From positions 62,001 to 126,000 of the forward strand of contig NZ_JAAVJH010000008.1 of the NCBI RefSeq assembly GCF_012035195.1: 64,000 nucleotides of DNA, in the 5' to 3' direction. The DNA is from Sphingomonas corticis (GTDB taxonomy: Bacteria > Pseudomonadota > Alphaproteobacteria > Sphingomonadales > Sphingomonadaceae). Of the stretch, positions 28,665 to 37,792 are shown in pieces. Both the position numbers and the translations under genes were made by a program. Each line of letters starts with the position of its first letter. The stretch's first letter is position 1. The notes under the pieces are model-generated. The model saw only the letters and a list, made by a program, of their open reading frames with translations, was not told the origin of the DNA and made no database searches.

Positions 28665-28904
28665 ATGGAAACACCTTTCGACTGGCTGACGTTGATGGTC
28701 TTCACCGGCCTGGTCGTGCTCCTGCTGCAGCGCTCCTCCCAGGAGGATCCGGGCGACAAATTGTGGCAATATGCGCCGCCCGCGGTCGGCTGCGCGGTGG
28801 TGAACTGGCTGGGTAACGAGGGGTATGTGATTCCCGCCATCCTGGGCCTGGTGCTCGTCGTCGCCTATATCTTCTACGTGCTGCGCCCGCGCTTCAACTT
28901 CTGA
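28665..28904 (+). CDS. Small membrane protein, putative XrtV sorting-system accessory protein
   Basis: A 79-residue protein with two or three membrane segments: METPFDWLTLMVFTGLVVLLL, then LWQYAPPAVGCAVVNWLGN and AILGLVLVVAYIFYVLRP. The LWQY-PPAVGCA-GNEG pattern is what I recall from small proteins annotated as XrtV (exosortase) accessory factors in sphingomonads; no exosortase is in this window. GGAAGAGCAC precedes the ATG at 28665. The longer frame from 28440 is rejected because it overlaps the divergent gene and has no ribosome site. Confidence 0.6.
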   Translation: METPFDWLTLMVFTGLVVLLLQRSSQEDPGDKLWQYAPPAVGCAVVNWLGNEGYVIPAILGLVLVVAYIFYVLRPRFNF

Positions 28905-28963
28905 CGCGATCCGCGTCGCGTCCGTTCCTTCACGCGCGCGTGGCGCGTGTCCAAGCGAGAGAA

Positions 28964-30277
28964 ATGATGGTCTGGTCCCGTTTCACCGATCTGCTGCTCG
29001 GCCGCAAGCCGCGCCCCCAGCCCATCGTCGCGCTGGACGTGCCGCAGCGGCCGTCGCGGATGCGCGCGGCCACCTCGCGCCTGCCCCGGTTCAAGGGGGA
29101 GGCGAGCGACCTGGAGCGGCCGCTGCGCGGTCGCGACGGACCGGTGGACCAGCAGCGCACGCGGCTCCAGCGCGCCTTCACCCCGTCGCAGCCGGTCAGC
29201 GACGTGCGCATGTTCGCTGGCCGACGCGAGATCCTGCTGTCGCTGATCCGCGCGATCGAGGACCAGCAGCTGCACGCCGTGGTCTTCGGCGACCGCGGCA
29301 TCGGCAAGACCAGCCTGCTCCACGTCTTCGCGCAGCTGGCGCGCGAGGCGCGCTACATCGTGCGCTACACCTCCTGTACCGAGCGCAGCGAGTTCGACGC
29401 GACGTTCCGCGCGATCGCGGCGGACGTGCCGCTGCTCTACCACGCCGACTTCGATCCCACGTCGGAGCCGGCGGAGCGCGGCGCGGCGCTCGACACCCTG
29501 CTGCCCGAGCGCGAGCTGACGGTGGCGACGCTGACCGAGGTGTTCGCCAAGCTGTCCGGCACGCGCCTCCTCATCATCCTCGACGAGTTCGACCGCGCCA
29601 CCTCGCCCGAGTTCAAGCGGTCGGTGGCGGAGCTCATCAAGAGCCTGTCCGACCGTTCGATCCGCGTGCAGATCGTCATCGCCGGCGTCGCCGCGAACCT
29701 GACCGAGCTGGTCGAGCACATCCCCTCCATCCGCCGCAACATCCTGGGCCTGCCGATGCCGGCGATGACCAGGGAGGAGATGGCGGAGATGATCGCCCTG
29801 GGCGAGGCCATCGGGCAGATGTCGTTCGAGCCCGGCGCGCTGGACGATATCGTCGCCGCGGCGCAGGGCTCGCCCTACGTCACCGGGCTGCTGGCGCAGC
29901 ACGCCGCCGCCCGCGCGCTGGACCGCGAGGCGCGCGACGTCGCGCGCGAGGATGTGACGGAGGCGATCCGCCGCGCCATGCGCGACGTATGGGTGCGCCT
30001 GTCCCCGCGCTCGCAGCAGCAGGTGGAAACGGTCGAGGCGCGGTTGCCGATGCCCGAGATCGGCCGCATCGCGGCGGACGGGCTGGCGCATTTCGGCGTC
30101 ATCCTCGATCCGGCGGACGCCACGTCGCAATTCGATCCCGCCGTCCGCGTCGCCGCCGAGCTGGGGATCCTGCGCCCCACCGTCGTCGGCGACCGCAAGG
30201 CGCATCAGTTCGCCGACGACAGCGTCGCGCTCTATCTGTGGCTGGCCAGCCGCGTGGGCGGCCGGGCGTCCGCCTGA
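28964..30277 (+). CDS. AAA/ORC1-like ATPase
   Basis: A 437-residue P-loop ATPase. The N-terminal 80 residues are basic and disordered-looking; FAGRREILLSLIRAIED precedes Walker A GDRGIGKTSL (109-118); Walker B is LLIILDEFDRA with Asp207-Glu208. The domain belongs to the ORC/MalT-like ATPase group with a C-terminal lid and winged-helix-like part (SPYVTGLLAQHAAARALDRE, AHFGVILDPAD). It may be a secretion or polysaccharide-assembly accessory ATPase, judged by its neighbours. Start at 28964 (two ATGs in a row, AAGCGAGAGAA upstream). The 59 bases before it contain the palindromes GACGCGATCCGCGTC (28903-28917) and CACGCGCGCGTG (28931-28942). Confidence 0.8.
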   Translation: MMVWSRFTDLLLGRKPRPQPIVALDVPQRPSRMRAATSRLPRFKGEASDLERPLRGRDGPVDQQRTRLQRAFTPSQPVSDVRMFAGRREILLSLIRAIEDQQLHAVVFGDRGIGKTSLLHVFAQLAREARYIVRYTSCTERSEFDATFRAIAADVPLLYHADFDPTSEPAERGAALDTLLPERELTVATLTEVFAKLSGTRLLIILDEFDRATSPEFKRSVAELIKSLSDRSIRVQIVIAGVAANLTELVEHIPSIRRNILGLPMPAMTREEMAEMIALGEAIGQMSFEPGALDDIVAAAQGSPYVTGLLAQHAAARALDREARDVAREDVTEAIRRAMRDVWVRLSPRSQQQVETVEARLPMPEIGRIAADGLAHFGVILDPADATSQFDPAVRVAAELGILRPTVVGDRKAHQFADDSVALYLWLASRVGGRASA

Positions 30278-30318
30278 CGGCTGCGGACGTGCCGGAGCCG
30301 GTTCTCACGGTCGAATGA

Positions 30319-30348
30319 GGGGCCGCCCGCGACGCCGCGGGCGGCCCC
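30319..30348. terminator. Strong bidirectional terminator hairpin
   Basis: GGGGCCGCCCGCG (30319-30331) and CGCGGGCGGCCCC (30336-30348) are perfect inverted copies: a 13-bp all-GC stem with the 4-base loop ACGC. It lies between the convergent AAA ATPase and TonB receptor genes, where it can stop transcription from both sides. No U-tract is seen, as is common at this GC content. Confidence 0.8.
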
Positions 30349-30373
30349 ATGCGGTGCGCGGCGGATGCCCGCG

Positions 30374-33300
30374 TCAGCGCGTCTCCATCCGGATGCCGAA
30401 GCGGAACGCGCGGCCCAGCAGGTCCGAATAGGTCGGGTTGGCGGCCAGCCCCGTCTCCGGCAGCAGCAGCGGCCAGCGGTCGAACACGTTGGTCACGTTG
30501 ATGAAGAACTGCGCTTCGGCCCCGCCCATCTCGATCTTCTGCGTCAGGTTGAGGTCGGCGTAGAACACGCCGGACACCCGGTTGGTGTCGTAGGTGAAGA
30601 AGTTGGGATCGTTCGCCGGGCAGGCGGTGGAACATTCGATGCCGTTGGCGACGTACTTGCCCGCGCTCACCCCGCGTCCCACCGCGGTGATCGAGAAATC
30701 GGGCGCGTCATAGGCGATGCTGCCGCGGAAGATCCAGTCGGGCGTGCTCGCCTGCCCGCCGTTCACGCCGACCGAGTTGAGCACGACGGTGCCGGGCACG
30801 CCGCTGTCGAACTTGTTGTCGATGTAGCGCGTCGCGAGCCCGCGCAGCGTCACCGCTCCTTGCGAACCGGCGCCGAGCCGGTCCATGGGCAGGCGATAGC
30901 TGACGTCGAAGTCGACCCCGCGCACGGTCTGGCTGGCCGCGTTGAACGGCTGGTTGCGGATGATGAGGTACGGCTGCGACGGGTTCTGCGTCCGCGCCGC
31001 GTCGATCGTGATCGCATTGCAGAAATCATCCTGACCCTGGAAGCACAGGTTGACGATCTGCGCCGCGGTGAACGTGCTGATGCCCTGGTCCAGGTCGATG
31101 TCGAAATAGTCGACCGACAGGTTGAAACCCGGCAGGAACGTCGGCGTGAAGACCGCGCCCACGTTCCACTGGTTCGCGCGCTCCTCCTGCAGCAGCGGGT
31201 TGCCCGTGGAGAAGCCGGAGTAGCCGTAGCTCGCCACCGGGGGCTGGCCTGCCGGCACGAACGGCGGGCTGGCGCTGGGGAAGCCGGGGTTGGTGACGGC
31301 ATCGCTGTTCGCGGTGCCGGCCTGGTACAACTCGTTCAGGTTGGGCGCGCGGATGTCGCGCGAGCGGGTGACGCGCAGGCGGAAATCGTCGATCGGCTGC
31401 CACGTGGCGCCCGCCTTCCACGTCGTGACGTAGCCCGCGGTGGAATAGTCCGTGGCGCGCACCGCGCCGTTGAACTCGAGGCCGAGGCCCAGCGGCACCA
31501 CCGTCTCGAGATAGGCCTCCTTCACGTCGAAGCGCCCGCGCGAGGGCAGGTAATTGCCCACCGACCAGCGGTTGGTCGCGCCCGTCACCGCGCCGGCGGC
31601 GTTGCGGATCGGCACCGGCTGGAACTCATCCGGCACGAAGCCGCTGACCTTCTCCTCGCGATATTCCGCACCCACCGCGATGCTGACCTCGCCCGCCCAG
31701 GTGGAGAAGGGCGTGGCGGAGAAGTTCGCGCCCGCGACGATCTGCTCCAGCCGCTGCTCGCGATAGGGATCGCCCAGCACGTAGCCGAAGGCCGCGGGAT
31801 TGGCGACGCCGATGCCCAGCCGGTTCAGCGGCACGCAGGCGGGATCGTTGTTGGTCGCGTCGGCATCGACGTTGATGCCGCACTGGATCGAGCCGGGGGC
31901 GTAGCCCGCCGCATTGCCGGCGGGCGCGAACACCGCATTGGTCGCGTTGTTCATCCGGGTGTTGTTCATGATGTTGCGCAGCTGCTCGCGCAGGTCGGCG
32001 CGGCCGTACTGGCCGTAGACGTTCCAGTTGGCGCGCTTGCCGAAGGCGTCGAACGCGCCCTCCGCGCCGATCGCATAGCGCTGCACCTCGCGCCGGTTGT
32101 CGACCGCGCGGAAGGGCAGGTCGACCGCGGTGGTCGCCAGCGTCACGCTGGTGATCCCGGCCAGCCGCTGCGGCCCCAGCGTGTTGTAGAGGAAGGCGTT
32201 GCACGTCGTCGGCGCCGCCGCCGCGGTCGCCGCCGCGCCGCACCCGGTGGCGTTCAGCACGATGCCGGTGGCCAGGTTCGGCCCGGCGTTGAAGAACACC
32301 TTCTGCCGGTTGTACGACGCCTCGGCGAACACCTCCACGCCGTCGGCCACCTCGTAGCTGACGCGACCGAACAGGCCGTAGCGGTCGTCCTCCGGATCGA
32401 GGCCGATGCGCCGTCCCGAATCGTTCACCTGCCACGACCCGCCCTGCGTCAGCGTGGGCGGGGCGGTGCCGGTGGGCGAGGGGAAGGTGAGCGCGCCATA
32501 CTGATATTGCAGCACCTCGCCGCCCGGTCCGAAGTACAGGCCGCGCAGGCTGTTGGCGGTGCCGCCCGCCGAATTGGTAATGAGCCCGCCTGGCGTGGAG
32601 TTCGCCGCGCCGACCTGGCGACGGATCAGGTAGCGCGGCGTCGTGCTGGTCGCGGTCCAGTTCGGGTCCTGGATGCGGACGTAGCCGGTCGCGTTCCAGT
32701 CGCGATCGACCTCGAAGATGCCGTCGCGATGCGCCACCTCGCCCGACAGCAGGATGTGGCCGCGCCCCTCGCTGCCGAAGGACGTGCCACCGGCCACGCT
32801 GAACGAATAATTGAAGCCGTCGCCCTTGTCGGTGACGCCGCTGTCGACCAGCACCTTCAACCCCTTGTACTTCTTGTCGAGCACGAAGTTGACGACGCCC
32901 GCCACCGCGTCGGAGCCGTAGGCGGAGGAGGCGCCGCCGGTGACCACCTCCACGCTCTTCACCAGCGATTGCGGGATGGTGTTCACGTCGACCAGCCCGG
33001 TGATGGTGGAGGCGACCGAGCGGCGACCGTCGAGCAGGACCAGCGTGCGCGTCTCGCCCAGGTTGCGCAGGTTCAGCGCGTTGATGCCGGCCTGCCCGCT
33101 CGACAGGTTCAGGCGCGAGTTCGCCGGGCGGGTCGATCCCGCCAGCGAGGGCAGCTGGTTGACGAAGTCGGCGATGTTGTTCGACGGCGAGGAATTGAGG
33201 ATCTCCTCCTGCGTCAGCACCGTCAGCGGGGTGGGCGCCTGGAAGCCGTCGCGCACGATCCGCGTGCCCGTGACGATGACGTCGCCCTGCGCGGGATCCT

Positions 33301-33448
33301 CCTGCGTTCCGGGTGCGGGATCGCCGATCTGCGCGGTGGCGGCGTTGCTCGGCTGCGTCTGCGCGGCGGCGGGCGCGGCGAGGGCGGTGGCGAGGGCGGC
33401 CAGCGCCGCTCCGGCGTAGCTGCTCCGACGAGCGTGGCGATCGATCAT
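30374..33448 (-). CDS. TonB-dependent outer-membrane receptor 1
   Basis: A 1024-residue TonB-dependent receptor. It has a signal peptide (MIDRHARRSSYAGAALAALATALAAPAAAQ), a plug domain from about 55 (DVIVTGTRIVRDGFQAPTP, ALNLRNLGETRTLVLLDGRR, VEVVTGGASSAYGSDAVAGV), and a large barrel that ends in an aromatic-rich strand with Arg (LLGRAFRFGIRMETR). The plug type with SAYGSDAVAGVVNF is common for receptors of peptides, sugars or aromatic compounds in sphingomonads. It is divergent from a Tat-exported acylase, which suggests uptake of amide-linked compounds such as peptides or N-acyl amino acids; this is inference. ATG at 33448 follows GGATACGGAGC. Confidence 0.93.
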   Translation of the reverse strand: MIDRHARRSSYAGAALAALATALAAPAAAQTQPSNAATAQIGDPAPGTQEDPAQGDVIVTGTRIVRDGFQAPTPLTVLTQEEILNSSPSNNIADFVNQLPSLAGSTRPANSRLNLSSGQAGINALNLRNLGETRTLVLLDGRRSVASTITGLVDVNTIPQSLVKSVEVVTGGASSAYGSDAVAGVVNFVLDKKYKGLKVLVDSGVTDKGDGFNYSFSVAGGTSFGSEGRGHILLSGEVAHRDGIFEVDRDWNATGYVRIQDPNWTATSTTPRYLIRRQVGAANSTPGGLITNSAGGTANSLRGLYFGPGGEVLQYQYGALTFPSPTGTAPPTLTQGGSWQVNDSGRRIGLDPEDDRYGLFGRVSYEVADGVEVFAEASYNRQKVFFNAGPNLATGIVLNATGCGAAATAAAAPTTCNAFLYNTLGPQRLAGITSVTLATTAVDLPFRAVDNRREVQRYAIGAEGAFDAFGKRANWNVYGQYGRADLREQLRNIMNNTRMNNATNAVFAPAGNAAGYAPGSIQCGINVDADATNNDPACVPLNRLGIGVANPAAFGYVLGDPYREQRLEQIVAGANFSATPFSTWAGEVSIAVGAEYREEKVSGFVPDEFQPVPIRNAAGAVTGATNRWSVGNYLPSRGRFDVKEAYLETVVPLGLGLEFNGAVRATDYSTAGYVTTWKAGATWQPIDDFRLRVTRSRDIRAPNLNELYQAGTANSDAVTNPGFPSASPPFVPAGQPPVASYGYSGFSTGNPLLQEERANQWNVGAVFTPTFLPGFNLSVDYFDIDLDQGISTFTAAQIVNLCFQGQDDFCNAITIDAARTQNPSQPYLIIRNQPFNAASQTVRGVDFDVSYRLPMDRLGAGSQGAVTLRGLATRYIDNKFDSGVPGTVVLNSVGVNGGQASTPDWIFRGSIAYDAPDFSITAVGRGVSAGKYVANGIECSTACPANDPNFFTYDTNRVSGVFYADLNLTQKIEMGGAEAQFFINVTNVFDRWPLLLPETGLAANPTYSDLLGRAFRFGIRMETR

Positions 33449-33716
33449 GCTCCGTATCCCCCGATAAAGCGCCCGTTGCGGCGTCAGGTGCCTCCTCCGT
33501 CACGCCGTTGTCGCGGATCGGCGGCTAGGGGGAAGGTGCCGGTTGTGCGCAAAGGGCGTCAAGGCATGAAGTGCTTTCCGTTCTGTGGCTTAGGCATAGC
33601 CGCAGGGCATGATCGCGCGCGTCGGCGCATAACCGCTTGCTATGAGGTGCGGCCCCGTTGAGATGGGCGGCGGCACGCGCCCGGCGGATAGCCTGCGGCA
33701 AGAAGGAGGCCCGCCG

Positions 33717-36059
33717 ATGCTCGCCCGCCCCACGATAGACCGGCGCTCGTTCCTGCTGGGCTCGGCCGCCGGCGTCGCGCTGCTGCCGGTCGCCTGCCGT
33801 GCGCAGGTCGCGCCCGCGCCGCGCAGTACCGCCGTGGACGGGCTTTCCGCGCCGGTCGAGATCCTCGACGATCGCTGGGGCGTGCCGCACATCCGCGCCG
33901 CCACGAAGGCCGACGCCTTCTTCGGCCAGGGCTATGTGGTCGCGCGCGACCGGCTGTTCCAGATCGACCTTGCCCACCGGCGCGAGCTGGGGCGGATGGC
34001 GGAGGTCTACGGCGCCGCCTTCGCCGAGCATGACGCGGCGGCGCGGCTGTTCCACTATCGCGGCGACCTGGATGCGGAGCTGCGCGCGGTGCCGGCAGAG
34101 GTGCTGGCCTGCGTGCGCGGCTACGTCGCTGGCATCAACGCACGCGTGGCGGAGGTGGAGCGCGACCCCGCGCTGCTTCCCCTGGAGTACCGCATCCTCG
34201 GCGTCATGCCGATGCGCTGGGACGTGCGCGAGCTGGTGCTGGCGCGTGGCGGCGCCATCGGCAACGCGGACGACGAGATCCGCCGCGCGCGGCTCGCCGC
34301 GCTCGACCTGCTGGAGCTGGACGCGGTCGTCGCGCCGCTGCGCCCCGCCTGGACGCTGCGCGTGCCCGACGGGCTGGACCCGGCCAGGGTGTCGGAGGCG
34401 GACCTCGGCGTGCTCCAGCTGGGCGGTCTGCCGTTCGGCCCGGGCACGCCGACGCGCGATCCCGACGAGGCGCGGCTCGACCGCGGCAACGCCGGCTCCA
34501 ACGCCTGGACCGTGGCGGGCAGCCGCACCGCCACCGGGCGGCCGATCCTGGCGAACGATCCGCACCTGGGCATCGGCGGCTTCGGCCCGCGTCACGTCGC
34601 GCACCTGACCGCGCCCGGGCTGGACGTGATCGGCGGCGGTGCGCCGGGGCTGCCCGGCATCATGCAGGGCCACACCGATCGCTTCGCCTTCGGCCGCACC
34701 AATTTCCACATCGACCAGCAGGACCTGTTCGTCCTCGAACTCGATTCCGCCGATCCGGAGCGATATCGCCACGCGGGCGGGTGGAAGCGATTCGAGCGGG
34801 TCGAGGTGGACGTGCCGGTGAAGGATGCCGCCCCGCGCCGCGTCGTGCTGCGCTACGCGATACAGGGTCCGGTGCTGTCGCACGATCCCGCGCGCGGGCG
34901 CGCCACCGCGCTCGCCTCGATCGGGATGCAGCCGGGCGGGGCGGGATCGTTCGCGATGGTCGCGATCAACCTGGCGCGCGACTGGACGTCGCTGAAGGAG
35001 GCGTTCCGGCTGCATCCGTCTCCCACCAACTTCCACTACGCCGACGTGGACGGCAATCATGGCTGGCAGGTGATCGGCTTCATGCCGCGGCGCAGGCGCG
35101 GCGACGGGCTGATGCCGGTGCCGGGCGACGGCCGCTACGACTGGACCGGCTTCTCCGATTTCCGCGCGCTGCCCAGCGAGTACAATCCGGCGAAGGGCTG
35201 GTTCGCGTCGGCCAATCAGAACAATCTGCCGCCGAACTGGCCGCGCGACCGCATCCCCGCCTTCTCCTTCCGCGATCCCTATCGCTACGATCGGATCGCC
35301 GACATATTGTCGAAGCAGGCGAAGCACAGCGTGGCGGACAGCGTGGCCCTCCAGCACGATACGCTGTCGACACCCGCGCGGCAGTTCCTGGCGCTGCTGC
35401 CGAAGCGGCCGGGCGAGGACGCGGCGGCGGCGACGCGGATGCTGGCCGGTTGGGACGCGCGGCTGGACAAGGGTAGCGGCGCGGCGGCGCTGTTCGAGAT
35501 CGTCTGGCGCGACCTGACGCAGCGGATGCTGGCCGCGATCGTGCCCGAGCGCGCGCGCGGGCTGGTGGACGAGATCGCACCCTCCGTCCTGCTGGACCGG
35601 GCGAGGTCGCGGCCGGAGATGGTCGACGCCGCGCTGGCGAGCGGGTGGCAGCAGGCGCTGCGGCTGATGGGGCCGGACCCGGCGCAGTGGCGCTGGGGCG
35701 CGCTGCATCAGGTGCGCATCGCCCACCCGCTATCGCGCATTCCCGCGATCGCGGCGGCGTTTCCGGCGATCGAGGGGGACGGTTCGGGCGGCGACGGCTT
35801 CACCGTCATGGCGCGGTGGCTGGGCGGCGGGCCGGGCTGGCGCACCGGGGGCGGGGCGAGCTACCTTCAGGTCATCGACGTCGGCGACTGGGATCGCTCG
35901 GTGATGCTGAACCTGCCGGGCCAGTCGAACGATCCGGCGAGCCGGCACTATCGCGACCAATATGGCCCCTGGATCGCCGGGGCGATGCAGCCGATGCCGT
36001 TCAGCCGCGCCGCGGTGGACGCGGCGGCGGCCTCGCGCACGACGCTGTCGCCGCCATGA
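33717..36059 (+). CDS. Penicillin-acylase family (Ntn-hydrolase) amidase, Tat-exported
   Basis: A 780-residue N-terminal-nucleophile hydrolase precursor. Residues 8-23 (DRRSFLLGSAAGVALL) make a twin-arginine signal. The alpha chain starts VEILDDRWGVPHIRA and FGQGYVVARDRLFQIDL; the autocleavage site is RGNAGSNAWTVAG with candidate nucleophile Ser261 after Gly260; the beta chain has ILANDPHLGIG, INLARDWTSLKEAF, NFHYADVDGNHGW and FASANQNN. Relatives act on penicillins, acyl-homoserine lactones or N-acyl amino acids; the substrate is unknown. A perfect AAGGAGG lies seven bases before the ATG. The context (D-aminoacylase, D-Glu genes) points to N-acyl or D-amino acid amides. Confidence 0.9.
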   Translation: MLARPTIDRRSFLLGSAAGVALLPVACRAQVAPAPRSTAVDGLSAPVEILDDRWGVPHIRAATKADAFFGQGYVVARDRLFQIDLAHRRELGRMAEVYGAAFAEHDAAARLFHYRGDLDAELRAVPAEVLACVRGYVAGINARVAEVERDPALLPLEYRILGVMPMRWDVRELVLARGGAIGNADDEIRRARLAALDLLELDAVVAPLRPAWTLRVPDGLDPARVSEADLGVLQLGGLPFGPGTPTRDPDEARLDRGNAGSNAWTVAGSRTATGRPILANDPHLGIGGFGPRHVAHLTAPGLDVIGGGAPGLPGIMQGHTDRFAFGRTNFHIDQQDLFVLELDSADPERYRHAGGWKRFERVEVDVPVKDAAPRRVVLRYAIQGPVLSHDPARGRATALASIGMQPGGAGSFAMVAINLARDWTSLKEAFRLHPSPTNFHYADVDGNHGWQVIGFMPRRRRGDGLMPVPGDGRYDWTGFSDFRALPSEYNPAKGWFASANQNNLPPNWPRDRIPAFSFRDPYRYDRIADILSKQAKHSVADSVALQHDTLSTPARQFLALLPKRPGEDAAAATRMLAGWDARLDKGSGAAALFEIVWRDLTQRMLAAIVPERARGLVDEIAPSVLLDRARSRPEMVDAALASGWQQALRLMGPDPAQWRWGALHQVRIAHPLSRIPAIAAAFPAIEGDGSGGDGFTVMARWLGGGPGWRTGGGASYLQVIDVGDWDRSVMLNLPGQSNDPASRHYRDQYGPWIAGAMQPMPFSRAAVDAAAASRTTLSPP

Positions 36060-36065
36060 GGCCCG

Positions 36066-36109
36066 CCGTTCGTCCTGAGGTTCGCTCGATGCCTCCTCAG
36101 CACGAACGG
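36066..36109. repeat. Inverted repeat between the acylase and deacylase genes
   Basis: CCGTTCGTCCTGAGG (36066-36080) and CCTCAGCACGAACGG (36095-36109) are inverted copies with one mismatch and a 14-base loop. It belongs to the CCGTTCGT/CTGAG repeat family and may attenuate readthrough between the two genes. Confidence 0.65.
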
Positions 36110-36133
36110 GGGTTAGAGTGAGGAAGTAGAACG

Positions 36134-37699
36134 ATGAAGCGCCTTCTTCTCGCCACCCTGCTCGCCGCCTGTTCCGGCCCCACCACCGCCGCCCCGGCGG
36201 TGGACGTGGTGATCCGCGGTGGCACGATCTACACCGGCGCGGAGGCTTCTCCGGTGACCGGGGACGTGGAGATCGCGGGCGACCGCATCGTCTACGTCGG
36301 TCCGTCGCGTGGCACCGCGGCGGCGAGCGTGGTCGATGCGCGGGGCATGATCGTCGCCCCCGGCTTCATCGATGCGCACACGCATCCGGATACGTACATC
36401 CGCTCCGCGGACGCGAAGGTGCGGCTCAACCTGCCATGGCTGGCGCAGGGCGTGTCGACCATCGTGACCGGCGTGGACGGCGGCGGCACGCCCGACGTGG
36501 CGGCGGACGCGCGCAAGCTGGAGGCGAGCGGGATCGGCACCAACATCGCGCCTTTCGTCGGCTTCGGCGCGATCCGCGCCCGCGTGATGGGCCAGGACGA
36601 TCGCGTACCGAACGCGGCGGAACTGGCACAGGAGAAGGCGCTGGCGGCCGGCGCGATGTGCCAGGGCGCGCTGGGCCTCTCCACCGGGCTGTTCTACGCC
36701 CCGCAGAGCTTCGCCACCACGGACGAGGTCGCCGCCGTCGCCGCGGAAGCGGGAAAGCGCGGCGGCATGTACGACACGCACCAGCGCGACGAGTCGAGCT
36801 ACAGCATCGGCCTGATCGCCTCGACGAAGGAGGCCATCGAGATCGGGCGCCGCGCCGGCACGCCGGTGCATTTCGCGCACCTGAAGGCGCTGGGAGTCGA
36901 CCTGCAGGGGCAGGCGCCAGCGCTGATCGCGACGATCGAGGCGGCGCGCGCGCGCGGGCAGGACGTGACGGCGGATCAATATCCCTGGCTGGCATCGGGC
37001 AGCGCGGTGGCGGCGGCACTGGTACCCAAATGGGCGCTCGACGGCGGTGACGCGAGGATGGCGGCGCGCTTCGACGATCCGGCGACCGCGGCGAAGGTGC
37101 GCGCGGAGATGCGCGAGAACCTGCGCCGGCGCGGCGGCAAGGAAGCGATCCTGCTGACCGGCGAGGACCAGCCGTGGACCGGCCGGACGCTCGGGCAGAT
37201 GGCGGCGCAGTGGCGGCTCGATCCGGTCGAGGCCGCGATCCGCATCCTCAAGACGCCGGGTGCAAAGACCGGGATCGCCAGCTTCAACATGGCGGACCGC
37301 GACGTCGACCTCATCATGAAGCAGCCGTGGGTCGTCACCTCGTCGGACGGGTCGGACGGCCACCCGCGGCAGTATGCGACCTTTCCGAAGCTGTACGACA
37401 CCTACGTGAAGCAGCGCCGCGTCGTGACGCTGGCGCACTTCATCCGCCGCTCGACCGGCGCGACCGCGGACCTGTACCGTCTGAAGGACCGCGGCTACCT
37501 GCGCGCCGGCGCCTTCGCCGACGTGGTGGTGCTCGATCCCGCCCGCTACGCCCCGCGCGCCGACTACGTCCATCCCAAGAAGCCGACCGTCGGCGTCCGC
37601 GCATTGTTCGTGAACGGCAGGCCGGCATTGAAGGACGGTGCCGCCACCGGCGTCGCGGCAGGCCGCGCGCTGCTCCGCGCCAAGCCGGCGGGGTGCTGA
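36134..37699 (+). CDS. N-acyl-D-amino-acid deacylase family amidohydrolase (lipoprotein)
   Basis: A 521-residue amidohydrolase of the D-aminoacylase branch. A lipobox LAAC (10-13) in MKRLLLATLLAACSG suggests envelope anchoring. Metal ligands: HxH at His82/His84 (IDAHTHPD), later His in MYDTHQRDES and PVHFAHLKAL, and Asp in VVTSSDGSDGHP. GALGLSTGLFYAP is the family signature. The segment that usually carries the metal Cys (GNCG) reads TGVDGGG here (112-118). It would release D-amino acids from N-acyl forms, or act as a D-peptide amidase. It ends before a strong hairpin at 37702-37724. Confidence 0.85.
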   Translation: MKRLLLATLLAACSGPTTAAPAVDVVIRGGTIYTGAEASPVTGDVEIAGDRIVYVGPSRGTAAASVVDARGMIVAPGFIDAHTHPDTYIRSADAKVRLNLPWLAQGVSTIVTGVDGGGTPDVAADARKLEASGIGTNIAPFVGFGAIRARVMGQDDRVPNAAELAQEKALAAGAMCQGALGLSTGLFYAPQSFATTDEVAAVAAEAGKRGGMYDTHQRDESSYSIGLIASTKEAIEIGRRAGTPVHFAHLKALGVDLQGQAPALIATIEAARARGQDVTADQYPWLASGSAVAAALVPKWALDGGDARMAARFDDPATAAKVRAEMRENLRRRGGKEAILLTGEDQPWTGRTLGQMAAQWRLDPVEAAIRILKTPGAKTGIASFNMADRDVDLIMKQPWVVTSSDGSDGHPRQYATFPKLYDTYVKQRRVVTLAHFIRRSTGATADLYRLKDRGYLRAGAFADVVVLDPARYAPRADYVHPKKPTVGVRALFVNGRPALKDGAATGVAAGRALLRAKPAGC

Positions 37700-37701
37700 A
37701 C

Positions 37702-37724
37702 ATCCTCCCCGTGCCGGGGAGGAT
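37702..37724. terminator. Hairpin after the deacylase gene (candidate terminator or repeat)
   Basis: ATCCTCCCCG-TGC-CGGGGAGGAT is a perfect 10-bp stem with a 3-base loop, starting two bases after the deacylase stop and 69 bases before the dgcN start. It looks like an intrinsic terminator without a strong U-run, or a REP-type element; sequences of this kind recur in alphaproteobacterial genomes. Confidence 0.65.
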
Positions 37725-37792
37725 AACCGTCGTTTATGGCGCCTCGCACGAGGACGACTAGCCGGGCGCCGCAGACCCGCTACGCTCCCCGC

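Noticed and set aside
30365..33661. A plus-strand frame of 1098 codons opposite TonB receptor 1
   Set aside because: Antisense to a receptor with clear signal peptide, plug and barrel; no recognisable domain.
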